From: Anaeromyces robustus
Taxonomy: Eukaryota; Neocallimastigomycota; Neocallimastigomycetes; Neocallimastigales; Neocallimastigaceae
Reading direction: 5' to 3'
Assembly (NCBI GenBank): GCA_002104895.1
Contig: MCFG01000176.1
Location: 70,001-122,500 of the forward strand
Length of the DNA: 52,500 bases
Below the pieces are notes generated by a model that ran no database searches, was not told the origin of the DNA, and saw nothing but the letters and a program-made list of their open reading frames with translations. Positions 24,793-42,158 of this stretch are shown here, piece by piece. The position numbers were made by a program, and so were the translations under genes. The first letter of the stretch is position 1; the number at the start of each line of letters is the position of its first letter.

Positions 24793-26847
24793 ATGAAAAA
24801 AGCATTTAATCCATTAGAGTTGAATGAAAAAACTGATAAAAGTATTAAAACAACAAGTATTTCCAATAATAATTTAATCCTGTTGTACTTGACGGCCATT
24901 GATAACAAAGATGAAATTCTTATTTCATTTTTATATAATAAAAACAATAATCATAATTTTAAATGTAAAAGAGATATTGTTTATGAGATATACAATAATT
25001 ATGGTTTAAATCCTAAACAATTACAATTTATAATAGAAAACTGTAATTCCTATTTGAAGATTTCTTCTTCTTTAATAAAAAAATTGATGAAGGATAATAA
25101 TTTAAAATTATTAGAAATACTTTTTAATCACTTTAAATTTTTTGATAATACTTTTATTATTAAATTACTTTATTTTTACAAAAATAAAACCCAAATAACA
25201 AACTCTGAATTATATCCCTTAATTAATGATGATAAATATAAAGTATCAACAGTTTTGTATAATGGTCTTAATCCAGTTAATAGTTCTTTTTATTTAATTA
25301 ATGCTTGTAAAAGTGGAAATAGAACTTCAGTAGAATTTTTCATAAAACATGGAGCAAATGTAAATGTCAAAAAATATGATGGTGAAACTCCCTTATATAT
25401 TGCGTGTAAAAAGGGATATGTTACTATAGTAAAATATTTAGTGGAACATGGAGCTAATATAAATGAAAAAAAGGAAGATTATACCCCAATTTTTTTTGCC
25501 TATCTAGAAGGACATGAGGCTATAGTAAAGTATTTAGCGGAACATAAAGCAGATTTAAATAAAGGAAGCACATATTATGTGAATCGATTATTTACTTTAC
25601 ATCATGTTCCAGCCAAAGACACAAAAAGTATGATTAATTTAATGGATAAAGATATAACACCATTATTTATTGCATGTCAAAAAGGAGACGAAAAAATGGT
25701 TAAACTTTTAGTGAAATATGGAGCAAATATAAATAAAAGAATTTTTGAAGGTATAACCTCGATATTAATTGCATGTGAGAATGGACACTATAATATAGTA
25801 AAATATTTAGTGGAATGTGGAGTAAATTTATATATAACAGATAAGTTAATATTACATACAGAAGATTACGATTTTATCCGATTCAATAAAATAAAAGATT
25901 ATTTATATGAAAGTAAATCATATATATCTTCATTAATTTTTGCATGTGAAAATGGTAATATAGATATGTTAAATTATTTAGTGGAACATGGTGCTGTCAT
26001 AAATCAAGGATTCATTAATAACAGTGATCTGCTATTTTTTGCTTGTAAAAAAGATTACGAAGAAATAGTTAAATATTTAATGAGATATGGAGTAAATATA
26101 AATAGAATAGATAATAATGGTGTAACTCCCTTACATTTAGCATGTCAAAATGGGAATGTTACTCTAGTAAAATATTTTGTGGAACATGGTGCCAATATAA
26201 ATTCAGAAAACAATGAAGGTGAAAATCCATTAATTTATGCCTGTAAAAAAGGTCACGAAGAAATAGTAAAATATTTAATAGGAAAAGAAGCCAATATAGA
26301 AAAAGAATATTTTAATAAGAAAAACCCATTATATGTGGCATGTCAATATGGACATATTGGTATAGTAAAATATTTAGTAGAAGAACAAGGTGCAAGTATA
26401 AATAGAGTAGATGATAATGTTGTTGATTCCCCGATAACCCCACTTTATGTTGCCTGTATGAATGGATATATTGATATAGTAAAATATTTAGTAGAACATG
26501 GTGCAGATATAAATGAAGGAAATGAGAATGGTGAAACCCCACTATACGTTGCTTGTAACCGTGGTCATATGGATATAGAAAAATATTTAGTATTGAAACA
26601 TAGAGCCAGATTATTTAAAGAAAATAATTTTGAATCCAAAAAAGAGAATGATAATGAGGAAAGAAATATTGAAACCCTCGATAATAATGATTTAGACGAT
26701 AATAGTGATATTGAAGATATTTTTATGAATGATAGTGATAATGAATTCAATGAAGATGATTTATTAGATAGTGATAATGATAATGAATTCAATGAAAATG
26801 ATTTTTTAGATAGTGATAGTGATAATGAATTCAATGAAAATGATTAA
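24793..26847 (+). CDS. Ankyrin-repeat protein with acidic C-terminal repeats
   Basis: Intronless, 684 residues. Residues 1 to about 163 form an N-terminal region typical of large dictyostelid ankyrin families, with the feature KRDIVYEIYNNYGLNPKQLQ around 55-75. About twelve ankyrin repeats follow (about 164-607). Most keep the consensus TPLYVAC..G...IVKYLVEHGANIN; repeats 3 to 7 are less regular and include inserts. The tail (about 610-684) is acidic and Asn-rich, with three copies of a DSDNDNEFNEND-type unit. No membrane segment or signal peptide is seen. Ankyrin arrays bind proteins, and the partner cannot be deduced. It is the middle and only complete member of a head-to-tail array of three. 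The ATG follows an A/T-only leader with no upstream in-frame coding sense. Confidence 0.9.
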   Translation: MKKAFNPLELNEKTDKSIKTTSISNNNLILLYLTAIDNKDEILISFLYNKNNNHNFKCKRDIVYEIYNNYGLNPKQLQFIIENCNSYLKISSSLIKKLMKDNNLKLLEILFNHFKFFDNTFIIKLLYFYKNKTQITNSELYPLINDDKYKVSTVLYNGLNPVNSSFYLINACKSGNRTSVEFFIKHGANVNVKKYDGETPLYIACKKGYVTIVKYLVEHGANINEKKEDYTPIFFAYLEGHEAIVKYLAEHKADLNKGSTYYVNRLFTLHHVPAKDTKSMINLMDKDITPLFIACQKGDEKMVKLLVKYGANINKRIFEGITSILIACENGHYNIVKYLVECGVNLYITDKLILHTEDYDFIRFNKIKDYLYESKSYISSLIFACENGNIDMLNYLVEHGAVINQGFINNSDLLFFACKKDYEEIVKYLMRYGVNINRIDNNGVTPLHLACQNGNVTLVKYFVEHGANINSENNEGENPLIYACKKGHEEIVKYLIGKEANIEKEYFNKKNPLYVACQYGHIGIVKYLVEEQGASINRVDDNVVDSPITPLYVACMNGYIDIVKYLVEHGADINEGNENGETPLYVACNRGHMDIEKYLVLKHRARLFKENNFESKKENDNEERNIETLDNNDLDDNSDIEDIFMNDSDNEFNEDDLLDSDNDNEFNENDFLDSDSDNEFNEND

Positions 26848-27885
<1,038 letters not shown>

Positions 27886-28030
27886 GTAATAACAATAATA
27901 ACAATAATAACAATTATTAATAATAATAAAAAATAAAAAAAAAAAAAAACAAAGAAACAAACAAACAAAATAAAAACCTATATATATAATAAATAATAAT
28001 GTTAAATTTATTTTATATATAAAAATACAC

Positions 28031-28236
28031 AAAAGAGATATTGTTTATGTGTTATACAATAATAACAGTTTAAATCCTAAACAATTACAGTTTATAATAG
28101 AAGATTGCAGTTCCTATTTGAATATTTTTTCTTCTTTAATAAAAGAATTAATGAAGGATAATAATTTAGAATTATTAGAAATATTTTTTTTAAACATCGC
28201 TTTAATTTTTTTAATAATACTTTTATAATTTAACTT
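28031..28236 (+). pseudogene. 3'-truncated ankyrin-family pseudogene (right copy)
   Basis: This fragment matches the N-terminal region of the intact ankyrin protein (residues about 58-125). It reads KRDIVYVLYNNNSLNPKQLQ and so on, up to a T run at about 28187. There a one-base change shifts the frame, so that FKHRFNFFNNTFII continues in the next frame to a stop. Neither a start codon nor any ankyrin repeat is present. Together with the left fragment and the intact gene it shows an original run of three head-to-tail genes. Confidence 0.85.
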
Positions 28237-28450
28237 AATATTACCTTTAATAGTTATATTACAATTCTTTTTTTTTTTTTTAATTTTTTTTTTTTTTTTT
28301 TTTTTTTTTCTACTTTTTATATTGAATAAATTTTATTAAATATTAATTATTGACCATTGTTGTATAATTTTGACTTTATACATCTCAAAAGTAAAAAATG
28401 TGTCATAAGGAAAATATAAAAAATATATAATTAAAAATAAATTAATGAAT

Positions 28451-28647
<197 letters not shown>

Positions 28648-28946
28648 TATTTATATTTAATTAAAGAATTAAGAATACTATTTAATTAATTTGATTGTTA
28701 TTATTACATATATAAAATTTGATAATTATATATATGAATATGAAAGTAATAATTAATAATTAAAAAAAAAAGAAAAGAAAAAAGAACAAAATTTAATTTA
28801 GAAATATGATTCATAGAAAGAAAAGAAAAAAAAAACTTAAATAAAAGAATGATCATTTGTTAAGTAATTAAAAATTATTTTTTATCCGTAATTTATGATA
28901 ATTTTTGTTTTATTTTTTAATTAATATTTCATTATTATTGTTTTAG

Positions 28947-28980
<34 letters not shown>

Positions 28981-29230
28981 TATTTATTATTATTATTAAA
29001 GATTAGTAAACAATATCTTCTTTATATGGTATAATTAAAAAAAAAATAGTTAATGGTGAAAATTTAATTATTACATAAATCATTTATAGTTAATGGTGAA
29101 CATTCATATATATATATATATATATATTCAATATAAATTATTTATTGTTAATGATAATATAAACATAAACTGATTTTTTTTTTTAATATAAGTCATCCGA
29201 ATCAACCAAAATAATAAAAGTAATAAAAGA

Positions 29231-29261
<31 letters not shown>

Positions 29262-29559
29262 TAATGAAATAAAAAATATTAATAATATTATAAAAAAAAT
29301 ATGTAATCTATAAAAATTTTATATCCGGGTTACTTTTACTTTAAATATATATATTAATAATTAATAATAAATAGTCATAAAAATAAAAATATATAGATAT
29401 AATTATTTATTTTTAAAACAATACTAATTTACAATAAAAAATACACTTTATCCCTTTACATTAATTAATGCTTATATTTATGCATTAGTTTTATGTTACA
29501 GATTTTAAATTATTAATAACATATATTTTTTTAAATAGATTTAAATATTTAAAAAAAAA

Positions 29560-29740
<181 letters not shown>

Positions 29741-31636
29741 TTAATAATAGTATTTATTATTATTATTATTAATACTATTAATAATAATGTAATTTAATAA
29801 TATGTTGTATTAAAAAAAAAAAACAGAAAAAAAATAATAAACAGAAAATAAATAAAACAGAAATAATAAATTAATTATTATTTCTTTTGAATATACATTA
29901 TTTAATATATTATTAGATATATTATTTAATATATTATTAATATATTTATATATATTTATATCATTAATCAATTATTAAAAAAAACATTTTTTAAATCTCA
30001 AAATGCATTAATTAATTATTATTATTTATTTATTATTTATCATATTATACATAAACATTTTATATTATAATATTATACGAAATATTTATGTGTAATATAA
30101 TAGAAAGCAGATTTAATTCATATCATCATTGTATATTTAAATGATTATAAAGGTATTTATTAATTAAGAATATTTAGTTATATTCATTATAATGTATATA
30201 AAGTTTTATTAATTTTATTCAATTGTTCATATTACTTTATTTAAATATTAAAAGCTATATTTTTAATTATTGTTTCTATATATCATAATTAATAATAAAA
30301 AAGAGAGAAAGGAGGGAGGAAGATATAGAAATATTAAATATTAATATTAAATTTAGGATAATATATCTTTTCTAAAAATGAAAAAACAAATATATATATA
30401 TATAAAGATTATTAGAATAAAAAAAATATAAAAATAAAATATGTTAATTGATATTAAGATAATATCAATCAATCTATTGCTAAGTCATGTTTTAAAATTG
30501 TTACACTTAATGAATGCTATTTATAGTATTAAGATGAATCATTTTTCATTTTTATTTAATAAATAAGAATTAATGTAAATTTATTATTATTTATTTATTT
30601 ATTAGTTAAACTATTTCAAAAAAATCAATATTAATAAAATTAACAAGTTAAAAATAATAATAATCATAATAATTATATATTTCATTATATTAAAATTTGA
30701 GATCTAAATAATGTTAAATTTATATTTATTTATATATTTATTTATTAATATATCGATTAGAATTAAAGAATAATAATAATATTAAAAAAAAATAAACAAT
30801 TTTATAATAATATTTAAAAATTAATAATAAATAATAAATAAATATTATAATATTAACTAATGTTTATATTTGTTTATTTATATTTATATTTATATTTATA
30901 TTTATATTTATTGATGTATCAATTTTTTTATTATGTTATAAATTAGATATAAACAAAAATATTTATGATTTAAAGATTTACCACTGGCTTAGTATAAATT
31001 CTTTGGGATAAAATAGGATGTCAAACATTTTTTTATATCAGAAAATGACTTGACATGGGACATAATTATTTAAATTTAAAAATCATCTCATATGATTATA
31101 TTAATTATATTAATATTAAGCCACTTGTTAATTATTAATATTCAAAAGAAAAAAAAAACAAATAAATAAATTTATAATGACATAAACTAACTAAAACTAA
31201 AAATAAAAAGTAAATATTTAAAAAAATAAACAAAAATAAAATAAATAATTTTATTATATTTCCTTTTATTTCCTTTTATTTCCTTTTATTATTTTATTTT
31301 ATTTTTTTCTAAATTTTCTTTTTTTTAAAATTTTTTGATCGATAAAAAGAAAATTAAAAACTAATAAAAATTAAAATTTTTTTAAAAAAACAAAAAACAA
31401 TTAATAATAAATAATAAATAATAAATAATAAATAATAAATAATAAATAATTCAATATAAACTAATAAATTAAATTATTAAAATTTTTTGGTTTTGATTAA
31501 ATATTAATGTATAAATAAATTAAATATAAATAAAATAGATAATATAATTAAATAAATAATATATATTAATTTAAATAATTATATAATTAAAAATGTAAAA
31601 ATGCCAAAATGAATTTATAAATAAATGAATGAATAA

Positions 31637-31638
31637 AA

Positions 31639-31685
<47 letters not shown>

Positions 31686-31701
31686 ATAGATAAATAAATA
31701 A

Positions 31702-31796
<95 letters not shown>

Positions 31797-31799
31797 AAT
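31637..31799 (+). repeat. (AAAT)n array with interruptions
   Basis: About 40 AAAT units with single changes near 31688 and 31700. Confidence 0.9.
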
Positions 31800-32201
31800 T
31801 TTAATTAATTGATTAATTAATTAATTAATTTATCTTTATCGTCTCTAAATTTAATATATCCTAATTAGATTATTATATAAGATAAATACTATTGATAATA
31901 TATATATCAATATATTATATGGAACGATTTTGATTTATTTTTAATTATTATCAAAAAAGGAAGGAATTATAATTATTCCAAATAAATAAATATATGAATA
32001 AATAAATAAATAAATAATATAAATAAATAAATGAATAAATAAATAAGTAAATAAATAATGAAAATATGGATGATAAATATTATCGAAAAATAAAATAATA
32101 GAAAAAAATTTTTAAAGATAAAGGTTCAAGTAAAGAGAAGAAAGAAGTTTAAAAATACTTTAAATAGTAGGATTAATAAATAAATTATTTAAATAAATAA
32201 T

Positions 32202-32241
<40 letters not shown>

Positions 32242-32575
32242 CTAATAGTTATAATAATAATTACTTATAATAATAAAAATAATTCAATATTGAGAAAAGA
32301 AAGAAAGAAAAAAAAAAGTTTTTATTTTTTTATTTTGCATTTAACAATTTTAAATTCTATAATTTAATTGAATACAATACATATAATTAATTAATTATAG
32401 TTTTGTAATATAATATTAAGTAAATTATTATATTATTCAATATATTTATATTTATTATTATTATTAAATAATACAAATAATAATCTATTAATTTATTTAT
32501 ATAATAAATATAAATAATAATAATTAATAAAATAATTAATGGAATAATTAATGGAATAATAATAAATAATAAGTA

Positions 32576-32683
<108 letters not shown>

Positions 32684-33193
32684 AATTAATTAATTAATTA
32701 ATAAATAGTTATAAAAGATAAAGGAAAAAGAATAATTAATTATTGTTTATTAGTATTAATTATTAATTATTAATTATTAATTATATAAATAAAAATTTAA
32801 TATATATATAAAGAGTAAAAACGAAGGGAAAAAATTTTTTTTCTTCTTTTTTCTTTTTTTTTTTTCTTTTTTTTACTTCACGACTTGTATAATTAATTAA
32901 TATATTATATTTTAATTTTTTATTTTATATATAATATTTAGACTATTTTTTTTTTTTAAGAAAATAAATTAGTTTTATTTATTTTTTTTAAATAATAAAA
33001 GAAAGAAGTAGTATATATTAATAGTAGTTATTATTTATATAAAATAAAACTTTTAAATTTAATCTATTTGTTATTTATTAAAAAAAAAAAGTTTTTTATT
33101 AAAAAGTTTACCAAAATTACCTCGATAAAATTGTTTTCGTGTTTTAATTTTTGTAAACCATTTATTTCCAAAAAAACCACAAAAAAATCAAAA

Positions 33194-33470
33194 ATGACTT
33201 TCGATATTAAACCAGTTAAAACTAAGAATTACGAAGGACAAAAACCAGGTACATCTGGTCTTAGAAAGAAAGTTACTGTCTTCCAACAAGAACACTATAC
33301 TGAAAATTTCATTCAAGCTACTTTAGATGCCGTTAATGCTTCCGGTTTCACCTTAGTTATTGGTGGTGACGGTCGTTATTACGGTAAAGAAGTTGTTCAA
33401 CTTATTGCTAAAATTGCTGCTGCCAATGATGTAAGTTTTTTTTTTTTATTTTCTTTTATTTTATTTATTA

Positions 33471-33515
<45 letters not shown>

Positions 33516-35560
33516 TTTAAAAAATTTTTTTGTTAGTTAGTTACTATTATTTATTATTTAAATAATAGTAAATGATAGTGAAATAAATAATTAAATAAAA
33601 AAAAAGTAGGAAAAAGAATAGTTGTTAATATATGATATATAAATTTTACATATATATATATAATATATATTATGAAATAAAATTAAAGTAAAATGAATAA
33701 ATGTAAATAAAAATAGAAAAAAAAAAAAAAAAAAAAAAAGAAATCAGAAGTAAACAAGAGGAAAACAAATAAACAAATAAACAAATAAACATATTTTATA
33801 ATATAATATTAACAATACTTAATAAAATAAACAAGTAAATAAAATAGTATATAATAAAGATGATAATGGAAATAATAGTATATGTTTAAATAAAAAGTAG
33901 ATTACAATTACTGTTTTTAGAAAGTTTTTATTTTTATGAAATAATAATGAAATATATTTATTTATTAATATTAGTTCGTATTATTTATTATTATAACGAA
34001 TAATGAAATTAACTATATTCTTATTTTATTAAATATTAAAAATATATATATATAAATATATAAATATATATAAAAATATATATTTTATGTTATTTATTCA
34101 TATCTTGTATCCATGTTTTTTAGGTTAAGAAATTAATTATTGGTCAAAATGGTATTATGTCCACCCCAGCTGCTTCTAATATGATTAGAAAGAGAAAGGC
34201 TAATGGTGGTTTCATTCTTACTGCCTCACACAATCCAGGAGGTCCAAAGAATGATTTTGGTATCAAATATAATATTCAAAATGGTGGTCCAGCCCCAGAA
34301 GCTGTCACCAACAAAATCTATGAAATCACTACTAAGATGACTAGATATCTTATTGCTGATATTCCAGATATTGATCTTTCTACCATTGGTACTACTACCA
34401 TTGGTGAAGGTGATGAAACTTTCACTGTTGAAATTGTTGATCCAGTTGAAGATTACGTCATTTTAATGAAGGAAATCTTTGACTTTGATATGATCAAGAC
34501 TTTCTTCAGTAAGAATAAGGATTTCAAGGTTCTTTTCAATGGTTTAAATGGTGTTACTGGTCCATATGCTAAGAGAATCTTTATTAAGGAATTAGGTTTA
34601 TCTGAAGATTCTGTTATGAATTGTGTTCCATTACCAGATTTCGGTGGTCGTCACCCAGATCCAAATCTTACCTATGCTAAGGATTTAGTTGATAGAGTTA
34701 GAAATGAAAAATTCGATTTTGGTGCTGCCTCTGATGGTGATGGTGATCGTAACATGATTATTGCTAAGGACTTCTTTGTTAATCCATCTGATTCTGTTGC
34801 TGCTATTGCTGCTAATGCTGGTGAAGCTATTCCATACTTCAAGAAGCATGGTGTCACTGGTCTTGCTCGTAGTATGCCAACTAGTGCTGCTCTTGACCGT
34901 GTTGCTGATAAGCAAGGTTTATTACATTTCGAAGTTCCAACTGGTTGGAAATTCTTTGGTAATTTAATGGATGCTGGTAAGTGTAATATTTGTGGTGAAG
35001 AAAGTTTCGGTACTGGTTCTGATCACATTCGTGAAAAGGATGGTATTTGGGCTATTCTTGCTTGGTTAAATATTATTGCTTTCCGTAATCAAAAGGAAAA
35101 GATTGGTATTAAGGATATTATGTTAAAGCATTATTCTACTTATGGTAGAAACTTCTTCTCTCGTTATGATTATGAAGAAGTTAGTAGTGATTCTGCTAAT
35201 AAAATGGTTGATCGTTTACGTGAAATTGCTAAAGATGGTTCCTTTGTTGGTAAGACCTTTGAAGGTTATGAAATTGAAAAGATTGATGACTTTGAATATA
35301 AGGATCCAATTGATGGTAGTGTTTCTTCTCACCAAGGTATTCGTATTCAATTCAAGGATGGTTCCCGTATTGTTATTAGACTTTCTGGTACTGGTAGTTC
35401 TGGTGCTACTATTCGTATGTATGTTGAAAAGTACACTAATGATGCTTCTCAATTCGAAGCTGATACTCAAACTACCATTAAGAGTATTATTAAGGCCGCC
35501 GTTGAAATTTCTCAATTAAAGGAATTCACTGGTCGTGAAGAACCAACTGTTATTACCTAA
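33194..35560 (+). CDS. pgmA: Phosphoglucomutase A
   Basis: Exons 33194-33430 and 34124-35560 (donor GTAAGT, acceptor TTTAG, 693-nt intron) join to 557 residues, the normal length. The enzyme interconverts glucose 1-phosphate and glucose 6-phosphate in the cytosol, feeding glycogen, cellulose and nucleotide-sugar synthesis. All four family signatures are present: the phosphoserine loop TASHNPGG (S114), the metal loop DGDGDR (D283, D285, D287), the sugar-binding loop [12 protein letters not shown] (about 369-380) and the phosphate-binding [13 protein letters not shown] (about 498-510). The start [10 protein letters not shown] is the first ATG in good context (AAAAATG) and aligns with the family N-terminus. 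The open frame continues upstream without an ATG. Codon use is strongly biased to preferred codons (GGT, GTT, AAG), suggesting high expression. Confidence 0.97.
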
Positions 35561-36686
35561 GTTGATTCTTAAAAAAAGAAAAAAAAAAATAAAATTTTGG
35601 AAAAGAATTAATAATAATAATGATAAAAAAAAATTAAAAAAAAAAAAGAAAATATAAAAGATTTTCATAAATGAAAAAAAAAAAAAAAAAAAGAGATGAA
35701 GAAACTACAACAAAAAAATTAAAAAAAAAAGAGAAAAAATAATAATGATAATTAATAGAAATGAATAATATAAACTCTTTAGATAAATATAATATAATAT
35801 AATATTCTAAAAAAAACTTACTATCTATACACATTAAAAAGTTTCTATAAAATAAATATTTATTTCTATTGTTAATATTTTAGCTCTTTTTTTTTTTCAT
35901 CTCTCAATTTTTTTATATTTATTTTATGTTTTCTTTTAATTTTTTTTTTTTTTTTTGATTTTTTAATTTTATTTTTTAAAAAAATATTCAATTTTGTCAT
36001 ATATTAAAAAACTTTTTTTTTTATAAATATAACCAACACTTTTTTATTTATATATATTATATATATATTTAATAATAATATATTGATATATATAAAAAAG
36101 TTTTTTTTTTTTTTTATTGGATTTTAACAATAATTTAATTAAAAGTATATATATAAAAAAAAAAAACAAATCCCCCCTCAAAATATAACCTATATTAATA
36201 ATATTTTAAATTAAAATGATTAAAAAAAAATTGTAAAATATAAATATATAAACAACGTTTTGATTTAAAATGATTTATAATATTATAGTTTAAAGATTAA
36301 AAAAAAAATTAACATATCATAATTAAAGACAAAAATTAAAGAACAAAAAAATTTGTAGTTTTTTTTAAAAAAAAAAAAAATAAAATAAAAAAACAAGAAT
36401 TATTAAAGAAAATATATTTTTTATTATTAGTTTTAGAAATATTAATAATTTCTATATTTTTTATTTGCTAAGATTAAAAAAAAAAGTAGTAAATATTTAC
36501 CATAAAAAAAAAAAAGAAGTAAAATAAAAAGCAAAACAAATTTTTTTAAAAAAAAAAAAAAATGCATTTAATTAAATAAAAATAAATAAAATAAAAAAAA
36601 AAAAAAAAAAAAATATATAAGAATATTCATAAGTGTGTAGTTGCGTGTGTATAAGATGTGTGTGTGTTTGATAAAAGTAAATAAAA

Positions 36687-36765
<79 letters not shown>

Positions 36766-37234
36766 ATAGGGAGTAAACTAACTATAAAAAAGAAATATTC
36801 AAATTAAAAGATAAGAATTAAAAAAAAAAAAAATACAAAAAAAAAAAAAAATAAAAAGGCTGTAATAAAATAATTTTTTTTTATTTTAATAATACTCTTT
36901 ATATATATATATATATATATTATTAAATGATTATTATTTTTTTATTTTATTATTTTATTATTTTATTATTTTATTATATATATATTTTATATATTATTTT
37001 TTAAAATTCTTAATATTAAAAATCTATTTAATTATTCTATAAATTAATTAATTAGTTAATAAATAAATAAATATAAACATTTTTTTTTCTTTAAAAATTA
37101 AATCATTATAATAAATAATTATATATATAAAAAAGAAAAAATGTCAACTTTTTTTTCTTTTCTTTTTCCTTAGATTTTATATTTTATTTCTAATAATTTC
37201 CCTTTTTCCTTTTTTTTCTTCTTCTTTTTTTTTA
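35561..37234. other. Intergenic region between convergent genes
   Basis: This is the shared 3' flank of pgmA and the zinc-finger gene: A/T homopolymers, an (AAAT)n array at about 36686-36768, a GTGTGTGTGT-like stretch just before it (about 36634-36668) and a C6 run at 36172-36177. No gene is seen. The ORF at 35634-35834 is low-complexity sequence. Confidence 0.65.
36686..36768 (+). repeat. (AAAT)n array
   Basis: About 20 copies of AAAT in the intergenic region, preceded by a short GT-rich stretch. Confidence 0.9.
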
Positions 37235-40982
<3,748 letters not shown>

Positions 40983-41447
40983 TTTTTATTTTATTTTATA
41001 TATTATTATATTATAAAATATTTTTATTATTAATAAAGAAAATAAAAATAATATTCATAAAAAAAAATTTTTTTTATTATTTAAATTATATTAAATTAAA
41101 TAATTATTTTAATTTTTATATATAATTATTATTATTATTATTATTTGATTATATTTAATTAAATATCATTTATGGCAATAAAAAAATTTTTTTTTCTGTT
41201 AAAAAAATTTCCTTTGTTTTTTTCTTTCTTTCTTTCTTTCTTTTTTTTTTTTCTCCTTTTTTTTAATCTTTATATTCAAAATGAAAAGAAAAAGAAAAAA
41301 AAAAGGAAAGAAAAAGAAAAAAGATAAAATAATAAAAAAATTTTTTTATACTATACATTTTGTTAATTATAACATTTTGTTAATCCAAGAAATTTTACTT
41401 CTACATATTTTACATAATTTTACATATTTTTCTTCAAAGGAATTTTC
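40983..41447. other. Upstream region of the zinc-finger gene
   Basis: AT-rich DNA with (CTTT)n at 41222-41243 and an adjacent A/G-rich stretch (41281-41325). Nothing else was recognised. Confidence 0.55.
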
Positions 41448-41640
41448 TTTTTTTTTTTAAAGCATACAATTTGTACATCATCTTTATTGAGTTTAATAAA
41501 AAAAAAAAAAAAAAAAAAAAAAACAGATAAACATTATTGATACTAATGAATAAATTACTGGAGGGTATAAAGTAGTATAGTAATATATAAAAACATAAAA
41601 ACAATAAATCCATACTAGTCCTTAATTCTACATAAGAGAA
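41448..41640 (-). mobile_element. Old, diverged copy of a short poly(A) retroposon (3' part)
   Basis: Read on the minus strand, it ends CAATAAAGATGATGTACAAATTGTATGCTT followed by an A run. It is clearly related to the 3' end of the two younger copies (CAATAAAAGTGACGTACAAATTGTGTGCCAT then A run). It also keeps the internal words ACTGGAGGG and ACAATAAATCCATAC (plus-strand orientation). The G+C-rich 5' segment of the younger copies is missing or has decayed beyond about 41655. Confidence 0.7.
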
Positions 41641-41761
41641 TCCTTCAAAATAATAAAAGTCATAAATTTATATATCTATCATTAAAAAATAATGTAAAAT
41701 TAATAATATATAGCATTAGCAACAAACAACAAAATATATAAAAAAAAAAAAAACCATAAAC

Positions 41762-41765
<4 letters not shown>

Positions 41766-41808
<43 letters not shown>

Positions 41809-42097
41809 GCACACAATTTGTACGTCACTTTTATTGAATTTAAATATTAAAATACATGAATCATAAAAAAACACATAATGAAAAAAAATGATACTAAAAA
41901 AAATAAAAAAACCAGTAATATATTATAGATAATAATAGTATAATAATATTTAAAAACAATAAATCCATACAAGCCCTTAATTCTAAATATAGAATTAAAG
42001 TAAAATTGATCTATCCTATTCCACTAGGGTCGGAAATAGGATCGGCATTTGCCCTACTAGGCTGTCCTATTGTGTTATCAGCATTGACGTTCCTGGA
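41766..42097 (-). mobile_element. Short poly(A) retroposon, copy 2
   Basis: On the minus strand this copy begins about 42097 at ACGTCAATGCTGATAACAC. It has a G+C-rich segment to about 42010, a hairpin (TTAATTCTA TATT TAGAATTAA), AT-rich sequence, AATAAA, and an end at GTGTGCCAT followed by about 40 A. It is nearly identical to copy 1 over the G+C-rich part (one substitution seen) but lacks about 24 bases around the ACTGGAGGG word. Its 5' limit and target duplication are unclear, because the sequence upstream to 42265 is open in two frames. One of these runs into the G+C-rich segment and stops at 42011-42013, so this copy may be the 3' end of a longer element. Confidence 0.7.
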
Positions 42098-42158
42098 GAG
42101 GTTGGTTTTAAATTTATTGAACAATATATGTTGTCTTTTACAGACAACAGGCATGATA

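Noticed and set aside
33068-33193. Upstream extension of the pgmA frame
   Set aside because: It starts at TTG, encodes Lys/Phe-rich sequence unlike phosphoglucomutases, and lies in the A/T-rich leader. The ATG at 33194 fits the family.
34672-35519. Several ORFs overlapping pgmA in other frames
   Set aside because: They are shadows of the strongly biased pgmA coding sequence.
41766-42150. Target-site duplication for retroposon copy 2
   Set aside because: The only candidate (AAACAAC left, AGACAAC right near 42132) is short and imperfect, so the boundary was left open.
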